Assembly (NCBI GenBank): GCA_047495785.1
Contig: JBLDXI010000009.1
Coordinates: 2,294,001 to 2,358,000 of the forward strand
Source: Lepidodermella squamata
Taxonomy: Eukaryota; Gastrotricha
Direction: 5' to 3'
Length of the DNA stretch: 64,000 bases
The position numbers and the translations under genes were made by a program. The notes beneath the pieces were generated by a model. The model saw only the letters and a program-made list of their open reading frames with translations. It ran no database searches and was not told the origin of the DNA. Positions 21,316 through 35,700 of this stretch are shown here, in pieces. Within the stretch, counting starts at the first letter, position 1. Each line of letters opens with the position of its first letter.

Positions 21316-24300
21316 GGAGGTGAGATCGAAAGCGAAAAATTAAATTATGTGACCCAATTATAAATGGCTATAAAACAAAATTTATTTATCATAGCGCGAT
21401 AGAGTCATTCGATATATTATTGTTATTGTTGTTTGCTGATAAAAGGCGTTGCCTTGAAAATTGCACGCCCGAGGCATTTCTTATTATATATATTGCCGTG
21501 CGAAATTGAATAAAACGATATAGAAAAGCTGAAGAAGAAGACAAAAACTGCGCGTCAAGAGGCGGCGCGCGTTATTGCGTCCAAGCTATGCCTACCTATA
21601 GTTGACGTTCCCAACGGGTGTTTAAAAATAATTTGTTTTTAAAAGCGCAACATAACACTCGTTTAATTACTACACATTAGTGCGCGCGAAGTTTAGCTAT
21701 ATCGAGAAGTTTCGCGTATTAGAAGCTTCAAGCTTTCAGGTACATGTGCCGCGTTTGTTACAGCATACAGCGTTATAGCCGAGCCTGTGTGTTGGCATCA
21801 AAAGTAAACAAGAAACGATGATGCGATGAGCAAAAATTTTGTCCACTTTCGGGCAGGCAGGCAGGCATCCGCCCGTTCATTCACTGCTCGCACGCGCGAA
21901 TAAATAACAGGGCCCGCGCGTTATACTTGCGCATATATGAGCGCGAGAGATGATGATGAGTTGAAGATACTATAATATAAAATCTGCGACTACTACTACC
22001 TGAGTTTGAACGATACGATGAGGAGACGCGCAGTATTTTAACAGCGCGATTTACACGCCAACGTATAATTGCTGTTGTTACTTTTGCCGCTTATTGTTGT
22101 TGTCATGGTGGCCGGGCGGCCAGGGTGAGCAGAAAATGCGCGCCTGAACAGACGCGCAAGTTGATAATATACTACTTTTGGATATTTAATAATATAAATA
22201 AGCGCGATTAGACGATACATACAAGCACCGCATACACACATACCTGGATATCGTAGGTCAATAATAGCCCGGTTTTTGCCAGACTAATGATAACAATAAA
22301 CAGCGCGGTGATGATGTTTTATTGTAATTCGCTGTGACGGCGACGCGCTTTACTGGTGTCGTCGCACACATTTCGCCTCTGATATAAGAAGGATGGGAGG
22401 AAAGTAACTCGCTGTCGTTGTAATATAGTAGTATCGTATTAATGTGAAGAGGCGCGCTCGTCGTTTTGGTGCCGGCCCAGGGCCATGCCAAGGACACGCC
22501 GTTTTAAAGCTGAACTGCGTAGAGGTATTTGCCGTGTAAATTGCTGAACGCTCGCTCGCGGGCGCGTGAGTTCGCCGCTATACTTTAGTGCAAGTACAAG
22601 TAAAATGTGGCTCCGGACTTTTATCATCGCATCATCATCATCATTGCGCACATTACATTATACAAAACGCGCATGCACGATGATGATGAGAAAGCGCCCT
22701 GCGGGCTTGTTCGCTTTTATAAACTTGTGATGGATATTTTGTCAACGATCTATCAACAACAAATAACGGGCGTGAAAACGTGCGCTGTGCATTTCATCGC
22801 CGCAAACGTTTGTTTTGCCAACCCCGGGCCAACCCAGGTTACACTGCGGCCGCGCGCGCACCCGCCTCTGCCCTCCGCCCTCTCGCAGGCAGATGAGCAG
22901 TTTTAATCGGAAATCGGCACCGCCTTTGTCTCGCCGTGTTAATTGGCAGTTAAAATAACAACAAACAATAGCATGTGCGAGGATCAATTTGAAAGGGACA
23001 TTTCAGGCGCGACCCGGATATTTTCATTATCCTCACCATATATTTGCCTTTCTTCCAAAGTAAGGAATGATGAAAAATTTTAATAATTATTTTAATAAAA
23101 TTTGAAAATCTATGCATGACGGTGAAATATATTAAGGAGACTGCGTTAATGACCAGACACCCTGTCGCAGTTTTTCATCGCATTTAATGACAACGTAGAC
23201 GGAAAAAAGACGATGACAAGGACTGCCTTTCATGTAGCGGCCTGGCGAAAAACTCGACAGTCAAAAACGTGTCTCTCAAGTGGCTATTACGATGTTGAGT
23301 ATTGTTTTAAATATTCCATCTCGAGCGAGCGCGCGGCTATTATACAAGGCGCGGCTCCTGCCGTGATGGATGGCTCTACCTGAGCGGGCGCACGCGCGCG
23401 TTTCATCAACAACCGCGCGCGCGCCAAAAATATGCGCGCTCATCAAAAATAGCAGCGCGCAAAACAATGCGCGTTTTTCGAAAAATAACGCGGCTAAAAA
23501 TATTAAATGAAAATGTTTATGCATAACAAAAATTTTGCGATGATGATTTTGACGGCGATCATGGTGTAAATGGGCTCTCGCTCGGTTGCGTCTATGCAAA
23601 TATTTTCACTATTGTTATTTATTTCTTTTTGGCGCTAAACAAAAATATATGGGACGCTCGTTTTTGCCCAAGGCACACCTTTTAGGGTATATTTACAATT
23701 AAGAAAAAATTCTTCAGTTATGTGTCAACAGACATGTATTGTTTTCTTCACCCAATAGAACGCCTCGCAGCCAAACCGAGGGTTGTTTTTCGCGAACTTT
23801 TAATTTACAATGCATATACCTAGTGCATTTCCGAACTGATCAAATATTCTCCTTCAAACGATCAGCCACTCGAGTGGCCTTTCTTACTACTTTTTTGTAA
23901 TCTTCTTTTCGTCCATTAACCAGTCCGGTTTTTTAATCAGATTTGATGCAGTATTCAACTTTTAGCAGGCTGAAAGGCTTTCGATTCCTCATTATAAAAA
24001 ATGGTAATGGGTAATGTATGTTGTCACGATTGACCGCGTTGCTAAGTCGGATATCTGGAACGCCATTGAAAAAGGGAAACATTCCATAAAAATGAATACA
24101 GCCAGCACTGTTCTACTTCTTAGACATCATCAAAGAAACTGCCCGCATTATTTTCAGGATTGTTGAATGAAAAAGTCGCGCGCATCACAGCTCCGAGATG
24201 GAAAAGCTTGTCCGTGATAAGCAGGGCGGCACCTAAAAGCAATCCTGGTCATCGATTGTGATAAAAACAAGTGCGTATCGGGAAAAATCAAGGCAAGTGT

Positions 24301-25008
24301 GAAATCTCGCTAATAATTGATACCAATTAGCACCGATGATTGTTTTAGCCGGACCAGTCTATCGGTTCGAAGGAGGATTGAGAAAATGAACTTAATCCTG
24401 AAGATGCAGCTATAAATTCTGGTTAATTACCATTGGAAATTTCATTTTATTGCGCAAATAATTTTTACATTTGATCATAATAAAATAAAAATGTATCATA
24501 CGATTAATAATTATAATTATATGCATATAACCTAGAATATCACAATAGAGTGCTTACAAAAAATGACATTTTTTGACGATAAGAATTGGAGAAGGTATCC
24601 ATGGCTAAAATAATCATAAATGCAATAGGTAAAATTCGATTGAAGATTAAAAAAAAATATTAAACATTAGGTTGCGCTACAACTACTCATTATTTGTCGT
24701 TTTCTTTTTCGTTCAGAATACAGCTATAACGATGAACTCAGGTCTCTAAGTTAAATTGCACGTTTTTTTTACGGGTAAGGGGCTTAAACGGAGAACTAAT
24801 TAGGAAAAAAAATTCATATCATTTTCACTGTTGTATATAAGTCTCACATTTTAAGGCGAGTACGCCACTAAATATCTTACTGACCGAAGCAGCAGAATCG
24901 AAAGATGGAAAGATCAAGGGATATAGTGGTGATGATGATAATCCGGCAGCCATCAACAACTTTCACACACAACTCAACATACGAACACACTTTTTCAGGT
25001 AAATTTCA
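21316..25008 (-). other. 3.7-kb gene-poor region rich in CGCG runs
   Basis: No supported coding exon on either strand. CpG-rich clusters occur at about 21540-21600, 21890-22140, 22840-22870 and 23320-23470 in otherwise AT-rich sequence; the first lies about 230-280 bp upstream of the PAN-gene ATG. GA/TC- and GATGATG-type simple repeats are frequent. Frames such as 22607-22906 and 23276-23599 are composition-driven (Arg/Ala-rich). The stretch probably holds the PAN-gene promoter and 5' UTR, but this is inference. Confidence 0.45.
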
Positions 25009-25856
25009 TCACAGCTTTTTGGTCGTCATTTTAGCTTGATATGGCGCTGGCAATTTTTTGCCCGCGACCGTCGCACTGTCCAACCACCTTTCGACGCGTT
25101 TCATACTTTCAGATGGCCGCTCTGTATATTCAATTTCGCCATCATCGCCTGAAGTCCAGTTTGGAATGCTCACTAAATAGGTGGAAATGTTTTTCGAATC
25201 TTTATTAAGGTGGATCAAAACTTACCAATCGAGCGGCTAGTTAGAGGCTGGTTTCGGCCACTTTTCCGGCTGGCCTGGTTTTGCGAGGAGTTGTTGTTAT
25301 TATTGAGCAAACCGATGTTGGAAACTTGATGCTGGTTGTTGGGTTGCGATATCACCTCAGTAACAGCCGGCTCTCCGATGGCACCATCCTGAAACTCGTC
25401 GCTACTATTTACCCCGCTGCTGCCGTTGAAGGCCGCCGCACTTTGCCGCCGTTTCGGGTGCGCGGCCGATGGGCGCAGCGAGGGTGTCTGGGTGCCGCTG
25501 TTGTTGTGATGGCCACCCTCAACCGGCCGCGGATCCTCGCCGCCACCCGTCGAACTAGCGCTGTCGTCCGATTTCGTCGATCCGATGCTGTTATTTCGAA
25601 GCCCGACCCGGGACATCATAAGCGGGTGCGCGGTTGAAGGCGCGGCTAGTACCATACCAGAGGCCATGCTATTGCTATTTCGCTGCGATCGGCGGCTACC
25701 TTGCTCAGGCGTTGTACTGGATTCGGAAAAATTTTGGACCAACAACGAATTGAAAGGCTTTGTGGCTGAGCCGGGAGTTGAGTGGTTCACGATTTTAACG
25801 TGCCCTGCCCTAACGTGTCCGCGATTCGGCGCGGTTGCTTTTGAATCTGCGATCAT
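25009..25856 (-). CDS. Unrecognised low-complexity, probably intracellular protein
   Basis: Two exons on the minus strand, 25226-25856 and 25009-25172, give about 264 residues from MIADSKATAP. No signal peptide or transmembrane segment is visible. The first 210 residues are Ser/Asn/Gly/Pro-rich and likely disordered, with basic patches (PKRRQS, SGRNQ) and an Asn-rich run. The short last exon (IPNWTSGDDGEIEYTERP, then SMKRVERWLDSA) looks ordered and amphipathic. It ends in TTKKL. I do not recognise a family. Codon use looks genuinely coding, and the intron has a clean GTAAGT donor. An additional upstream exon is possible because the first ATG follows an unremarkable leader. Confidence 0.6.
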
Positions 25857-28800
25857 CAAAGCCGTGGTTTGGCCGTTTTTTTTATAAACACCCTACGCAA
25901 TCGAAAAAAACAACCTGAATGTGAATAGCTGTTAATGAATTAGCTCAATAGAGATAGAAAAGCCGGGTCGAAATCAAGGAGCTATTGAGGCGTGAAAGGT
26001 GTCCATGTTTTGAAGGTGGATTTTTTGTCTGCAAGTGGATTGCACCGCTTTCATCTATAAGGCTGTATACTATATAGCCACATCGCATCAGGGTGGGCAA
26101 TTAGCGGCCAAAGCCTATAGCAACCCTCCATCTAGCGCGACTGAGGTGCACGATGGATTTTTTACTCCGCTATTAATCCACATGTGTCTTCTTTTGCCGC
26201 TATATAGCAGATTTATTGGTAGGTAATCATTACTTCGCTCTTTTGTTTTTTATTATTTTTTTGCCTGCTTCACTTTCAAGGCTAGAGCGTCGCCGTCGAT
26301 ATATTCTTTCTATTGGAATCTGGTTGCGTCAATATACCGGCGCAGTGCGCAATTTTTGACCGCACCGCGCACTTTTTGCCTCATTAAAAATTCATATAAA
26401 ATAAAAGATACAGCAACATGTGCGGTAAATGTTGTGTCGCACGCAGTGTATAATATCGATGAACGATGCGCGTGATTTTTGCATTTTATATATACGGTCC
26501 CCGGCCGATGAAAGTGATCGTAATGACTAAAATGAAACACATCCCACGGTATTATTTTTGCATGATGCTTGGAGGTTCATGTCGCATTGTTGTCAATATT
26601 GATGAGAAAACATTTAATATACTCCACCACGTGATCATTATCTTAAGGACCAAACCCAAGTAATTACAGCCGATTTTAAAATTAAGGAAGGCTATCCGGT
26701 GCATTTTTGGATAATTCTCTCAAAAAAATGAAAAAACTGTGTAAGGTTGAAATGCATGATTCAAAATCCATCCCGAAAATTGAATGAAAAATTATTCGAA
26801 ATCGGCTGTGATATTTTTTTGGCAGTGGCCAACTTTTTTATTGCCAACTGCCTAGGGGCGGTTCATCGGTCTTGCTATACTGCCATCCAATCGAACTTTT
26901 TACCTGAAGACTCCTATACTTCAACTTCAAATAACTGAGGCGAAAATCTGGCAAAAAGTAAACAGCGTTCTGAGGCCTGAAAAATATTGCCAGAAATGAA
27001 TAGTATGTAAATACCGATGAGCGGTGATCAACAAGCTGTTATATACAACATGAAATCGGATGTTCGAATAATCATCAATCATAAATCAGCCGCCGGTGCC
27101 GAGAGCGGATCATAATCACTTGATCCCGGAATTAGAAACGCGTTTATTTTTGCAGTATTCCCGTAAACTCTCCTCTCGCATTTTATCCAGTTCGTGGGCG
27201 TTGGTTGCGGGCTTCCATAAACCCCAACACCATCCTTATATATAAGATGGGATCGGATATATCTAGCAGGGCTTTATCTCTTGATATGATTAATGGCTTG
27301 GCGTTTGTTCAAAAATAACAGCAGCAATTTGTATCAGAAGTTGCCATTCAGGTCGATGCTGGCCATTTCAAGGTGGCAAATTTGAGATTTAATCAACGGG
27401 CGATGTCAATTGCTGCCGTCGCCCATCAATAGCCGGCGGAGATACAGGTAACGCGGCCATGTGCCATTCAGCTATGAATGCTGATCTAATCAATAGAAGG
27501 GCATGTGCTGGTTAATTTTTTTTTAATAAAATTATAAAACCACTCAAGGACGCGTCTATCGGAATTCGTCTCCCGAGATGGGCAACAATTATATTGCGCA
27601 TTTTTTATTGGAGTCGAAGATGCCGCGCATTGTTTTTTCTCTGATTATTGGGTTATTAGCAGAAATAAATGCGCGCGATATAATAAAAAACAGTCTCTCA
27701 CCGCCTCTGTGACACACGCCCTCGTTATATTAGCGGCATTTTTTACAACTACATCCCCTCATCTTTATTCAGTGTAGTGGTATATGTACAAAACAGCTGC
27801 AAATCACGGCCAAATTAAGAGCGCGTACTTGCTTGTTGCAATATTTTTCCGCATCATCACATTTTAGCAACCAAATTTAGCAATAAAAATAGAGAAAGCG
27901 TTATAAACCATCACCAAATTTTATCATTATAGCTTTTCGTCAGGTTCCACCGCAAAATTTATTCGCGATACACATCAACACCGAAAATCATGCTAAAACA
28001 TAATGTTTTCCGATCCTACTCAAATTTGCAACGAAAAAGGCACTCGGAATCGATTTTTGCCGCGGAAGCTCACACCTGCTTCAATTACAATGTCGAACTA
28101 TAAGAGTTCTCGTCCATTTCAGTTCAAACTTGAAAGAAATTATTCTTCTCAGAGGAAATAATTTCCCTTACAACTCAATTTGATCACAGACTAACTAAAT
28201 GCATATATTAATTGTGTGAAACTAGGTCATCCGCCATTCTAGATATTTAATGAATAATATATTGCCATTTTATTTTCTAAAATATTCAAAGGCATTGGAT
28301 ATTGGATTGTCGGTTCATTGAACGACCCGTAAATTTTCCGTGATTGATTTTGTGGCAGTTTTACTGTCACAGCTTTGCTCTCACTTGTAACCATTCAAAG
28401 CGGAGCTATTTTGATTATTTTGAATATTCGTTCAGTTTTCTAGGTCAAAGTTTTATTCACTAGAGAGCTAATAACAAAAGCCCGTTAGCGCTTTCTTGAG
28501 TAAATTTCCAAGTTTAAGAGTATTTTTAGGGTCAACGTTTTCTATTTATTTAGTTTCAATTTTAGCTATAATCTATTTCTTACGATATCGATTTGTAACT
28601 AGCCGATTACCGACTTCCCTCAAAACGCGGTAATCGACGCTACATATAAACCTAAAATCAACTAAGCTTTAGTCATCAGAGAATCAACTTGGCGCCATTA
28701 AACGGCTTTTATTCAATAAGTAACTGCGAAAAGTCGCGTGTTTAGTTGCGCTAATCGGCTCAATTTACATGTTAACGCAAATATTTATATAATATCGAAA

Positions 28801-29529
28801 GCCGAGTAATAAAATTCGCATTAGTTTTCGTCGCAGCAACACGCTCTTCATTACAAACAATGGATAAGTATAACACACCCTAGTTTTCGCTTATTTTTTC
28901 CAGCTGGGATGTAGCAGCCGCGCAATGGTCACTTTTACGTTGCTCTCCATTCATCGGCGTAAATTAAATTTTTGACCGTGAAAGAAAATTTACTGACCAC
29001 TTCTGCGTTTATATTATAAATTGAAAACGTACTGGCCGCGAAACTTCACACGTCCCACAATATTTTGCCGATAATGCGTGCGCCGATATATATTTATATA
29101 CACTTTTTGTCTTCGTTTCTTGACCCAACGTACAGCGCTGATGCGTGGTAAATTTTTGCGAAGCACCATATAGCATGAAAAATTGATGATCAAGCAGAAG
29201 CCACTTGATAACATAATAATTGTTTTAATCACATTCATTATTCACGCTTATTCACGTATGGCCAGCGCACAATTTTCGGTAAAAATGCTCGAGCAAAGTA
29301 CCTTCATGGAAATACCGTGCAAATTTATCGAATATTCCTGGGATGGCTCTTACCCAAGTATTAAAACTAGAACTTATAGGGATTTCTCCTAGAACCTGTT
29401 TTCAGGATTTTCTAGAATTTTTTTATATTTTCCGTAAAATCCTGTAAGAAATCGAAATTTCGTGATTGGCTTAATTGACCCACCTTTATTTTAGGTAATA
29501 ATTTATCAAGGTCAAGTAACCGCAATAAA
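25857..29529 (+). other. 3.7-kb intergenic region upstream of the KChIP gene
   Basis: Mostly AT-rich, with scattered CGCG clusters at about 26335-26380, 27665-27680 and 27820. A small imperfect inverted repeat (GGCAGTGGCC against GGCAACTGCC-like sequence) lies at about 26820-26855. No coding exon is supported. It separates two divergent genes and likely holds their regulatory DNA. Confidence 0.4.
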
Positions 29530-29787
29530 ATGGCTTACGGAGCCACTGGCGCTTTGTCTGCGCAACATTTTACGAAGCACATGCGTCAACCGACCATGAA
29601 AAAGCATTCACAAGGTAACTATCGAATATTCGGTTCGCGTTCTCAATTTATTACTAATTTATTACAGCTCGAAAATCGCAGATGGACCCAGAAGCCGTTG
29701 TCTTGCTAACGGGAAACTTCTTTCAGAGAACGGCGACTCGGATTCGAATGCAAATTAAAGCTTTGATAAATCGGGATTCAAAATCAA
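29530..29787 (+). CDS. KChIP alternative 5' end (a): two exons
   Basis: Exons 29530-29614 and 29668-29787 are joined by a 53-bp GT-AG intron. They encode MAYGATGALSAQHFTK at the start and then a basic amphipathic stretch (TATRIRMQIKALINRD), about 68 residues ending in phase 1, as needed for the core exon at 36489. The internal intron and coding-like codons make this better than chance. Confidence 0.55.
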
Positions 29788-32700
29788 GTGAGATTTTTTC
29801 CTATCAAGTCTGTCTCTGTCCGTCTTTAGCTGAAATGCATGTCTAGTACGGGGCTAATTTCTCGGCAAGTGGACGTGATGGCATTTTGAGCGTTATAATC
29901 TCCAAAACTTGTAAACAAGTAAATACGCGATTTTCGTATAAAAATAACGTTATATGGAAATGAGAGAGAGCGGCAAAAAAGTTGCCGATTTGTGTTATTT
30001 TACTCTAAATGCCCGGCGATGGAAAAACAAAATTGCAACCACACCGGATGCGACGAAGCATTTCCGATCGTCGTGACTTGACTAGCGGTTGCTAATTTGT
30101 GTCCGCGCGCGCGCGTCTCGTTATGCGCGTATACTATAAAAATAATAACAAAGACGCGCGCGCTTTTTTGAACGCGCAAAATAATAAAACGAATACTACT
30201 TCTTGGTTTTAAAGCGTTTGTAATAACATCTCGTTCATAGCATTTCCATAAGAGCATCGACTTTTTTCAAGTTGGCAGCTCGAGTTACCTTAGCTGCACT
30301 TGCTAAACCGTGCCATTTCTTAAGCTATAATTATACAACAAATTTTGCGAAAAATATACCGCAAAAATGTCGTTCGGGTTTAACGCTATGTACGGTATAC
30401 AAATGAAGGAGATGCCCGAGGTGAGGCGGTCACACTCGGTGCGTTCACGGGGTCAGCGGGCCGTGGCCGCGCGCAAGGCGCACATGGCCGGTCGCACCAA
30501 CTCAGCGCCTATGCGGCCGAACGCTTCAATGCCAGTTTTTTCGCACTTGCAAAAGCCGCTCAGCTCACTAGCCGAAGACGGCGACGGCTCAACAGGCGCG
30601 GAGGGTGTTGGTTACGACAGCATTTCTGACGCTGGTGGCGGTTTGGTTCTACTGCCAAATCGAACTCGCCATGTGTCGAGTGGTTCCAGTAATGACCAGG
30701 CGTTTGTGGCAGAACCTGCGCCTGGGCCTGGGGCTTGCTATTGCCGGAACGATTCGGCGGCGAATCAAAGCTCAGCGACGCGTGACATGGACTCAGTTGG
30801 CAAATGGCGGCGTCGATTCCGTCGCGTATGGGCCATTATTACGAGGCATGACCCAGAAAGTGATTTCGGTAATTTTTGAAAGGATCCTAAAATCATTTTA
30901 CGAATTTTAAGAATTTTATTGACTCATTTGAAATCGAATTAATGATAGACTGGCTATAATTTAATAAATTTTGAAATTATTAAATTATTATTGGATCAAT
31001 AATTCAATGAATTGAAATAATTGAAAATCGATTTCAACTATAGTTCCGGATTGTGAACACCAAGGTGTGTGATTCGCTGTTCATAGCCAATAAATATTTC
31101 TGCCCTTTGAAGTCTATTTGGCTGTACTTTCTTGAACGTCTTGTTTGGCTAGCGTTAAATAGAAAAAGTACTTACATCCTATATTATTATTGTATGTCCT
31201 TTTGTCACTTGATAGAAAAATACAGGGCTATTAGTTTCCAATATTTTGGCCGCTCTCATTCTATTATTTCGATTTATTATAAGCGTAGATACTGTTTCGA
31301 AGTTTCTCCTCACGCATGTGCTTGTGTAATAATAATTTACCAGCCATCCGCTACTTTTTAAAATATATACCTAGCCTCTTGTAGCCTGCTAATATCCGTC
31401 GCTAGGCAAATATAAGAAATCATCGGAAGTCGATATTCACAAAAAAATAAATACCTTTGCCTTCTGCAAACATGGAAACACGCAATTACCGGTTGGTTTT
31501 CTTCCGTCTTCAGTACTTTACTATAACCCAGCCAGACTTTCGCTTTCTTCCTATTATTAACATTCGGCGCACTAGGATCCTATTCCTAAATGATCGGCTG
31601 TCAATTTTTCAGTGCTGTTTCTCTCTCATATCAGCTCTTGACAGCAACTAGTATGATGAACAATCTGCGGTAGATACTGCTCGGTATTAATATTACAGCT
31701 CCGCATTTTTTCAGCGAAAAATTTGGCTATGCATGCATGTTTACGCCAGATATTCGTCTTCGTTAATAATTGCGACATTATTCAACTATTTTTTAATCTA
31801 TAACCAAAACTCGAGAGCGCATTCAAAGAGCTAATTTCCAAGGCAGAGGCGGCGGAAGATGCGATAATTTTGCCTTCTTTTCTTCCATCAATATGCGATA
31901 AAATTGTAGTATAGCGTTTTGATTGAAAGAGGCCCGGGCGTAAATAATAATAATAATAATGACTTACGCGCGCGCAATTTTCAAAGTGACCTCTATAGAA
32001 AAAGCGCGCTTTTCGCCTCACATCAATGTCAGACGGGCGCCGATGTGCGTTTCGCTGCCGGCAGTTGCTTTTAAGTGGCTGTCGCTTCATTATAAGAGGA
32101 ACCCGCGCGACGGGTTCTAATGACGCCGCTTCCGCGTTTGCAAAAATAACTTGACAACATTCAAATTACAGGTCCCAGGGCGCTGTTGTATTTAAAGCTA
32201 AGCCACACAAACTGTTATTTGCTTTATTTACCAGAAATCGAAGCTTCTTATTTTCTTTCGCTGTAAAAATCCGTTTTAATCTTTTCCTCCAGACTTTTTT
32301 CGTGTTGCACTGAAATAAAATAAAAATGGCGTTCGGCATGGTGAGCACGGTGGATGTTGGCTCGTCGCTGCCGCCGATACCTATTTTTATAAGGAGTCCA
32401 AATTTTCCGGCGCGTCGTCGCCGATCAGCGCGCCGTTTTACGACCAATGAATTTGCTGTTGTTGTCGAGCACCAACAGCCGATACCGCGCCTTGTTGCGC
32501 ACGTGCGACGGGCCGCGACCAATGCGGTTAATTGCTTACGCGGACGGCCACCTATTAGCGACGAAACCACAACTGATGATCAGGAATCACCGACGAAACG
32601 TAGGTTTTTCTATAACCGAGTCAGTGTCGAATCGCGGACGAAACGAGAGGAATAATCATATTAGGGTCATATTGTTACCAAATAGATAATTCGCCAAAAA

Positions 32701-35700
32701 ACGGTAACTGCGCAGAACAGCGAATGCGACAAAACAGCAACTTTTTTAATTCGCGACAAAGCAGCGATTACTTACTATTCAAAAGATGCAACGTGTTTCT
32801 GCTGTTATGTCGCAATTGAAAAATTTGCTGTTTTGTCGCTTTTGTTGTTTTGGGACATGGTTTTGGGTGCCAATGACCGTTTTTAATATTCTTTCGTCAT
32901 TAATTATCAACAATCCAAACAAAAACTATAAAATAATGAATTTTTTCTTTTTTTTATAATTAAACAAAATCTTTTGAAAATTGCCATTTTTCATGGCTTG
33001 AGTTTGGTTCCGCTAAAGTGAATTTTGATCCAGCATCGGGCGAATTTGATTCCACTTGAAGATATTTTGATCATGTTATATCTGTAAATTTCTTTCGAAA
33101 CTACTAAACCCTGATTACCAGTCAAATTCTTTCGATTTTTTCGATAATATCCTTCATCCTTCTTGTTCAAATAAGTACTTATCGGCGGTCGATATTTTGC
33201 GATAAAAGTGTCTCTAAGCACTATGGGGTGATATTTCCTCGGCATCTCCCGCTGTTTTCATCATCTTCATCATCGTAAGACAGCCTCATTAAGAAACCGA
33301 TATAAAGCCTATACCTTGATAGGATTATATCGCTTCATCGATTTGAACTGCTCTTCACCTGGTTATAGCAAGCCTGTCATTATATAATTTGTACCGCGCG
33401 GCTCTAATATCATTTTTATTGCTTTATATTAATGTTATCACGAGCAATGCAGCGATTTTTGACTGTGATAAGCCTCGATACGCTTGATTTGAGCGTGGCT
33501 GGGTCAAGTGAAGCCGATATAACGCGAGTGCATTGTTCAGACAGCAACTTGAAGCCGATATCAGCGCTTGATTGTGAGCGGTTTTTTTTCGTTGTTGCTA
33601 TTATAATACGTGTATCATGGCGCATCATAACATTTCCATCTCGCTATAACAAGCATAACAACATTTTCTCTCGATATGTACAAGATACTTTCCTAATTGG
33701 TGCGATGTGCTAGAAATGATGCGTCGTCTGCGGAAAGGTAGTATTTTCTCCAAATTTCCATAAAAATTCCTAAATTTTACTGATTAAATAAATATTCGAT
33801 TGAAGGAACTTCCTGTTATTAATCGATTTTTTTGCATGGTCTTGCATGCACTTAACCATTAGATGAACGTAAAACTAACCTAATCTCTGCTCTAATATAC
33901 TTCGATCTTCAACTTTTTCAAGTTTCAAAATACTAAATTTGCATGTCTGGTGTTAGATTTTCTGGTGTGAAAACAATTTTTGCTATTATTCAAAACCTTT
34001 CGCAAGAGGTGCTATTGATTGAGATATTAATCGATTTTCGCTCTAGGCTAGACAGAGTCAATTGTCATAGTATCACTCGTTCAAATTAAACAGCTCCCCC
34101 GACGGCTATCGGCCATATAATCTAACTGATTAGCAATTTATATTATTTGAACGGCATAATTTAACAGATATATGGGTAATTTTATTCGAAGCATAAGTAT
34201 TCCAGCTTGACTTTTGCTAATGATATTAGGACAAACAACGCTTCCTTAATCAGGTGCTGAAATTAGGATTTGTATATTAAAGAATCGCGTCTATTTGGCA
34301 TTTTACTAACCGTAATAATATCTGTTGGCGCTTAGTATTTTTTCGACGTTTTGCTATAAAGTGCAATAATAGCTGTAATGATAACAAGCATTTGTTATAT
34401 GTGTTGTATTTAAAATCGAACGCTGTTAGATACGCGATGCGCGCGCGCGCGCGAAAAGCCGCGATCGCAGGCGTTTTTATCGCGCGCGTTCAGACAGACA
34501 GACGGACGTGATAAAGGGCTATAAAGCCGACACAGCTTAGTGCATCGATAGCCGCCGCCGCCGTAGCAGATTATATTTTGAAAACCGCATATAGCCTGTT
34601 TATCAAAGCGAAACACCAGCTTATAGCCGCGAAAAAATCCATCATTACTAAGGATCTTTTTTCAGTTTTCACTCGATTATCTGTGCGATTCTTATTTCAT
34701 CATCATCGATTTTAAATCGAACACCTTGTTTTGGCTTCTTTGAACGCAAACAGCTCGGAAAATTGATATTAAATGGCAACCGTGGTGAAAGCTTCTGTTC
34801 GAATCACGAGCTCACGTAAGCAACTTGTACTTTTTTATCGCTAAAAATTCGCCGATAAGCTTAGCCTTGGTTTATAACTATAATAAAATATGGCCGATGA
34901 TGAAACAGCGTCCAATGCGACCTTCCGTGAGTTACATAGGCCTAATTTTATTAATTTCACACTAATTTCCGGGAAGTAATAGAAATTTTTGGTACAAATT
35001 ATTTCTTCGTTAGCAGTAAAATAAATAAACCAGTCTGGTACCTTGTGTAAAATAAATATTGCAATTATTATTATTTTATTGAGGTAAGCCACGTTTTCGC
35101 TTATTATGTTTATACTAGGGCAAGGCGCCACGCTGCATCCCATAAATATTTTAGGCTGCGTTACCTAAGGCTACCAAACTGACCGACTTCTAAGTTAAGG
35201 AATTCCTATTCAATAACAATATGATGTCGATATAGAAGGCGAAAGCTGCTGATATATTATAAAGGTACTAATATCGCTGCTTCTCATGAATATCAGATAG
35301 CCGAATAACACATTGATACATCGAAGATATTGAATTCGATATATCTTACTGTAAAAACACCGTTTAAAATAAATAAAAATGCGACTCGTGACATATGCAT
35401 TAAAGGCGTCAATCCACTCGACGGTGCAAATTTTCTCTTGATCCTATCGCTTCCTTGCTATATTGCGCATTTTCCGATGGCCTAAATGTGCGAGTATCAG
35501 TATTAGCTTTTTTTCTCTACATTTTCCGATTTCGCATGTCAAAACATCGCCTTTGTGGTATGTAGTTATCAATGGGCATTGGAGCATTAACTGCGCAATT
35601 GCCCAGGTTTGGCGAAAAACCGTCCACAGGTGTGTATTTCGTTTTTTTCTTTTCATCGCAGCTCAAGCGTAAAATTATTATTTACGCACCTTTGAGTAGT

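Noticed and set aside
22607-23599. Arg- and His-rich frames in the CGCG-rich region
   Set aside because: Composition-driven by CG and GATGATG repeats; no conserved motifs.
29186-29392. Frame starting with a hydrophobic leader (MIKQKPLDNIIIVLITFIIH)
   Set aside because: Signal-peptide-like but short, AT-driven composition, no clear downstream exon. Could be revisited if transcripts appear.
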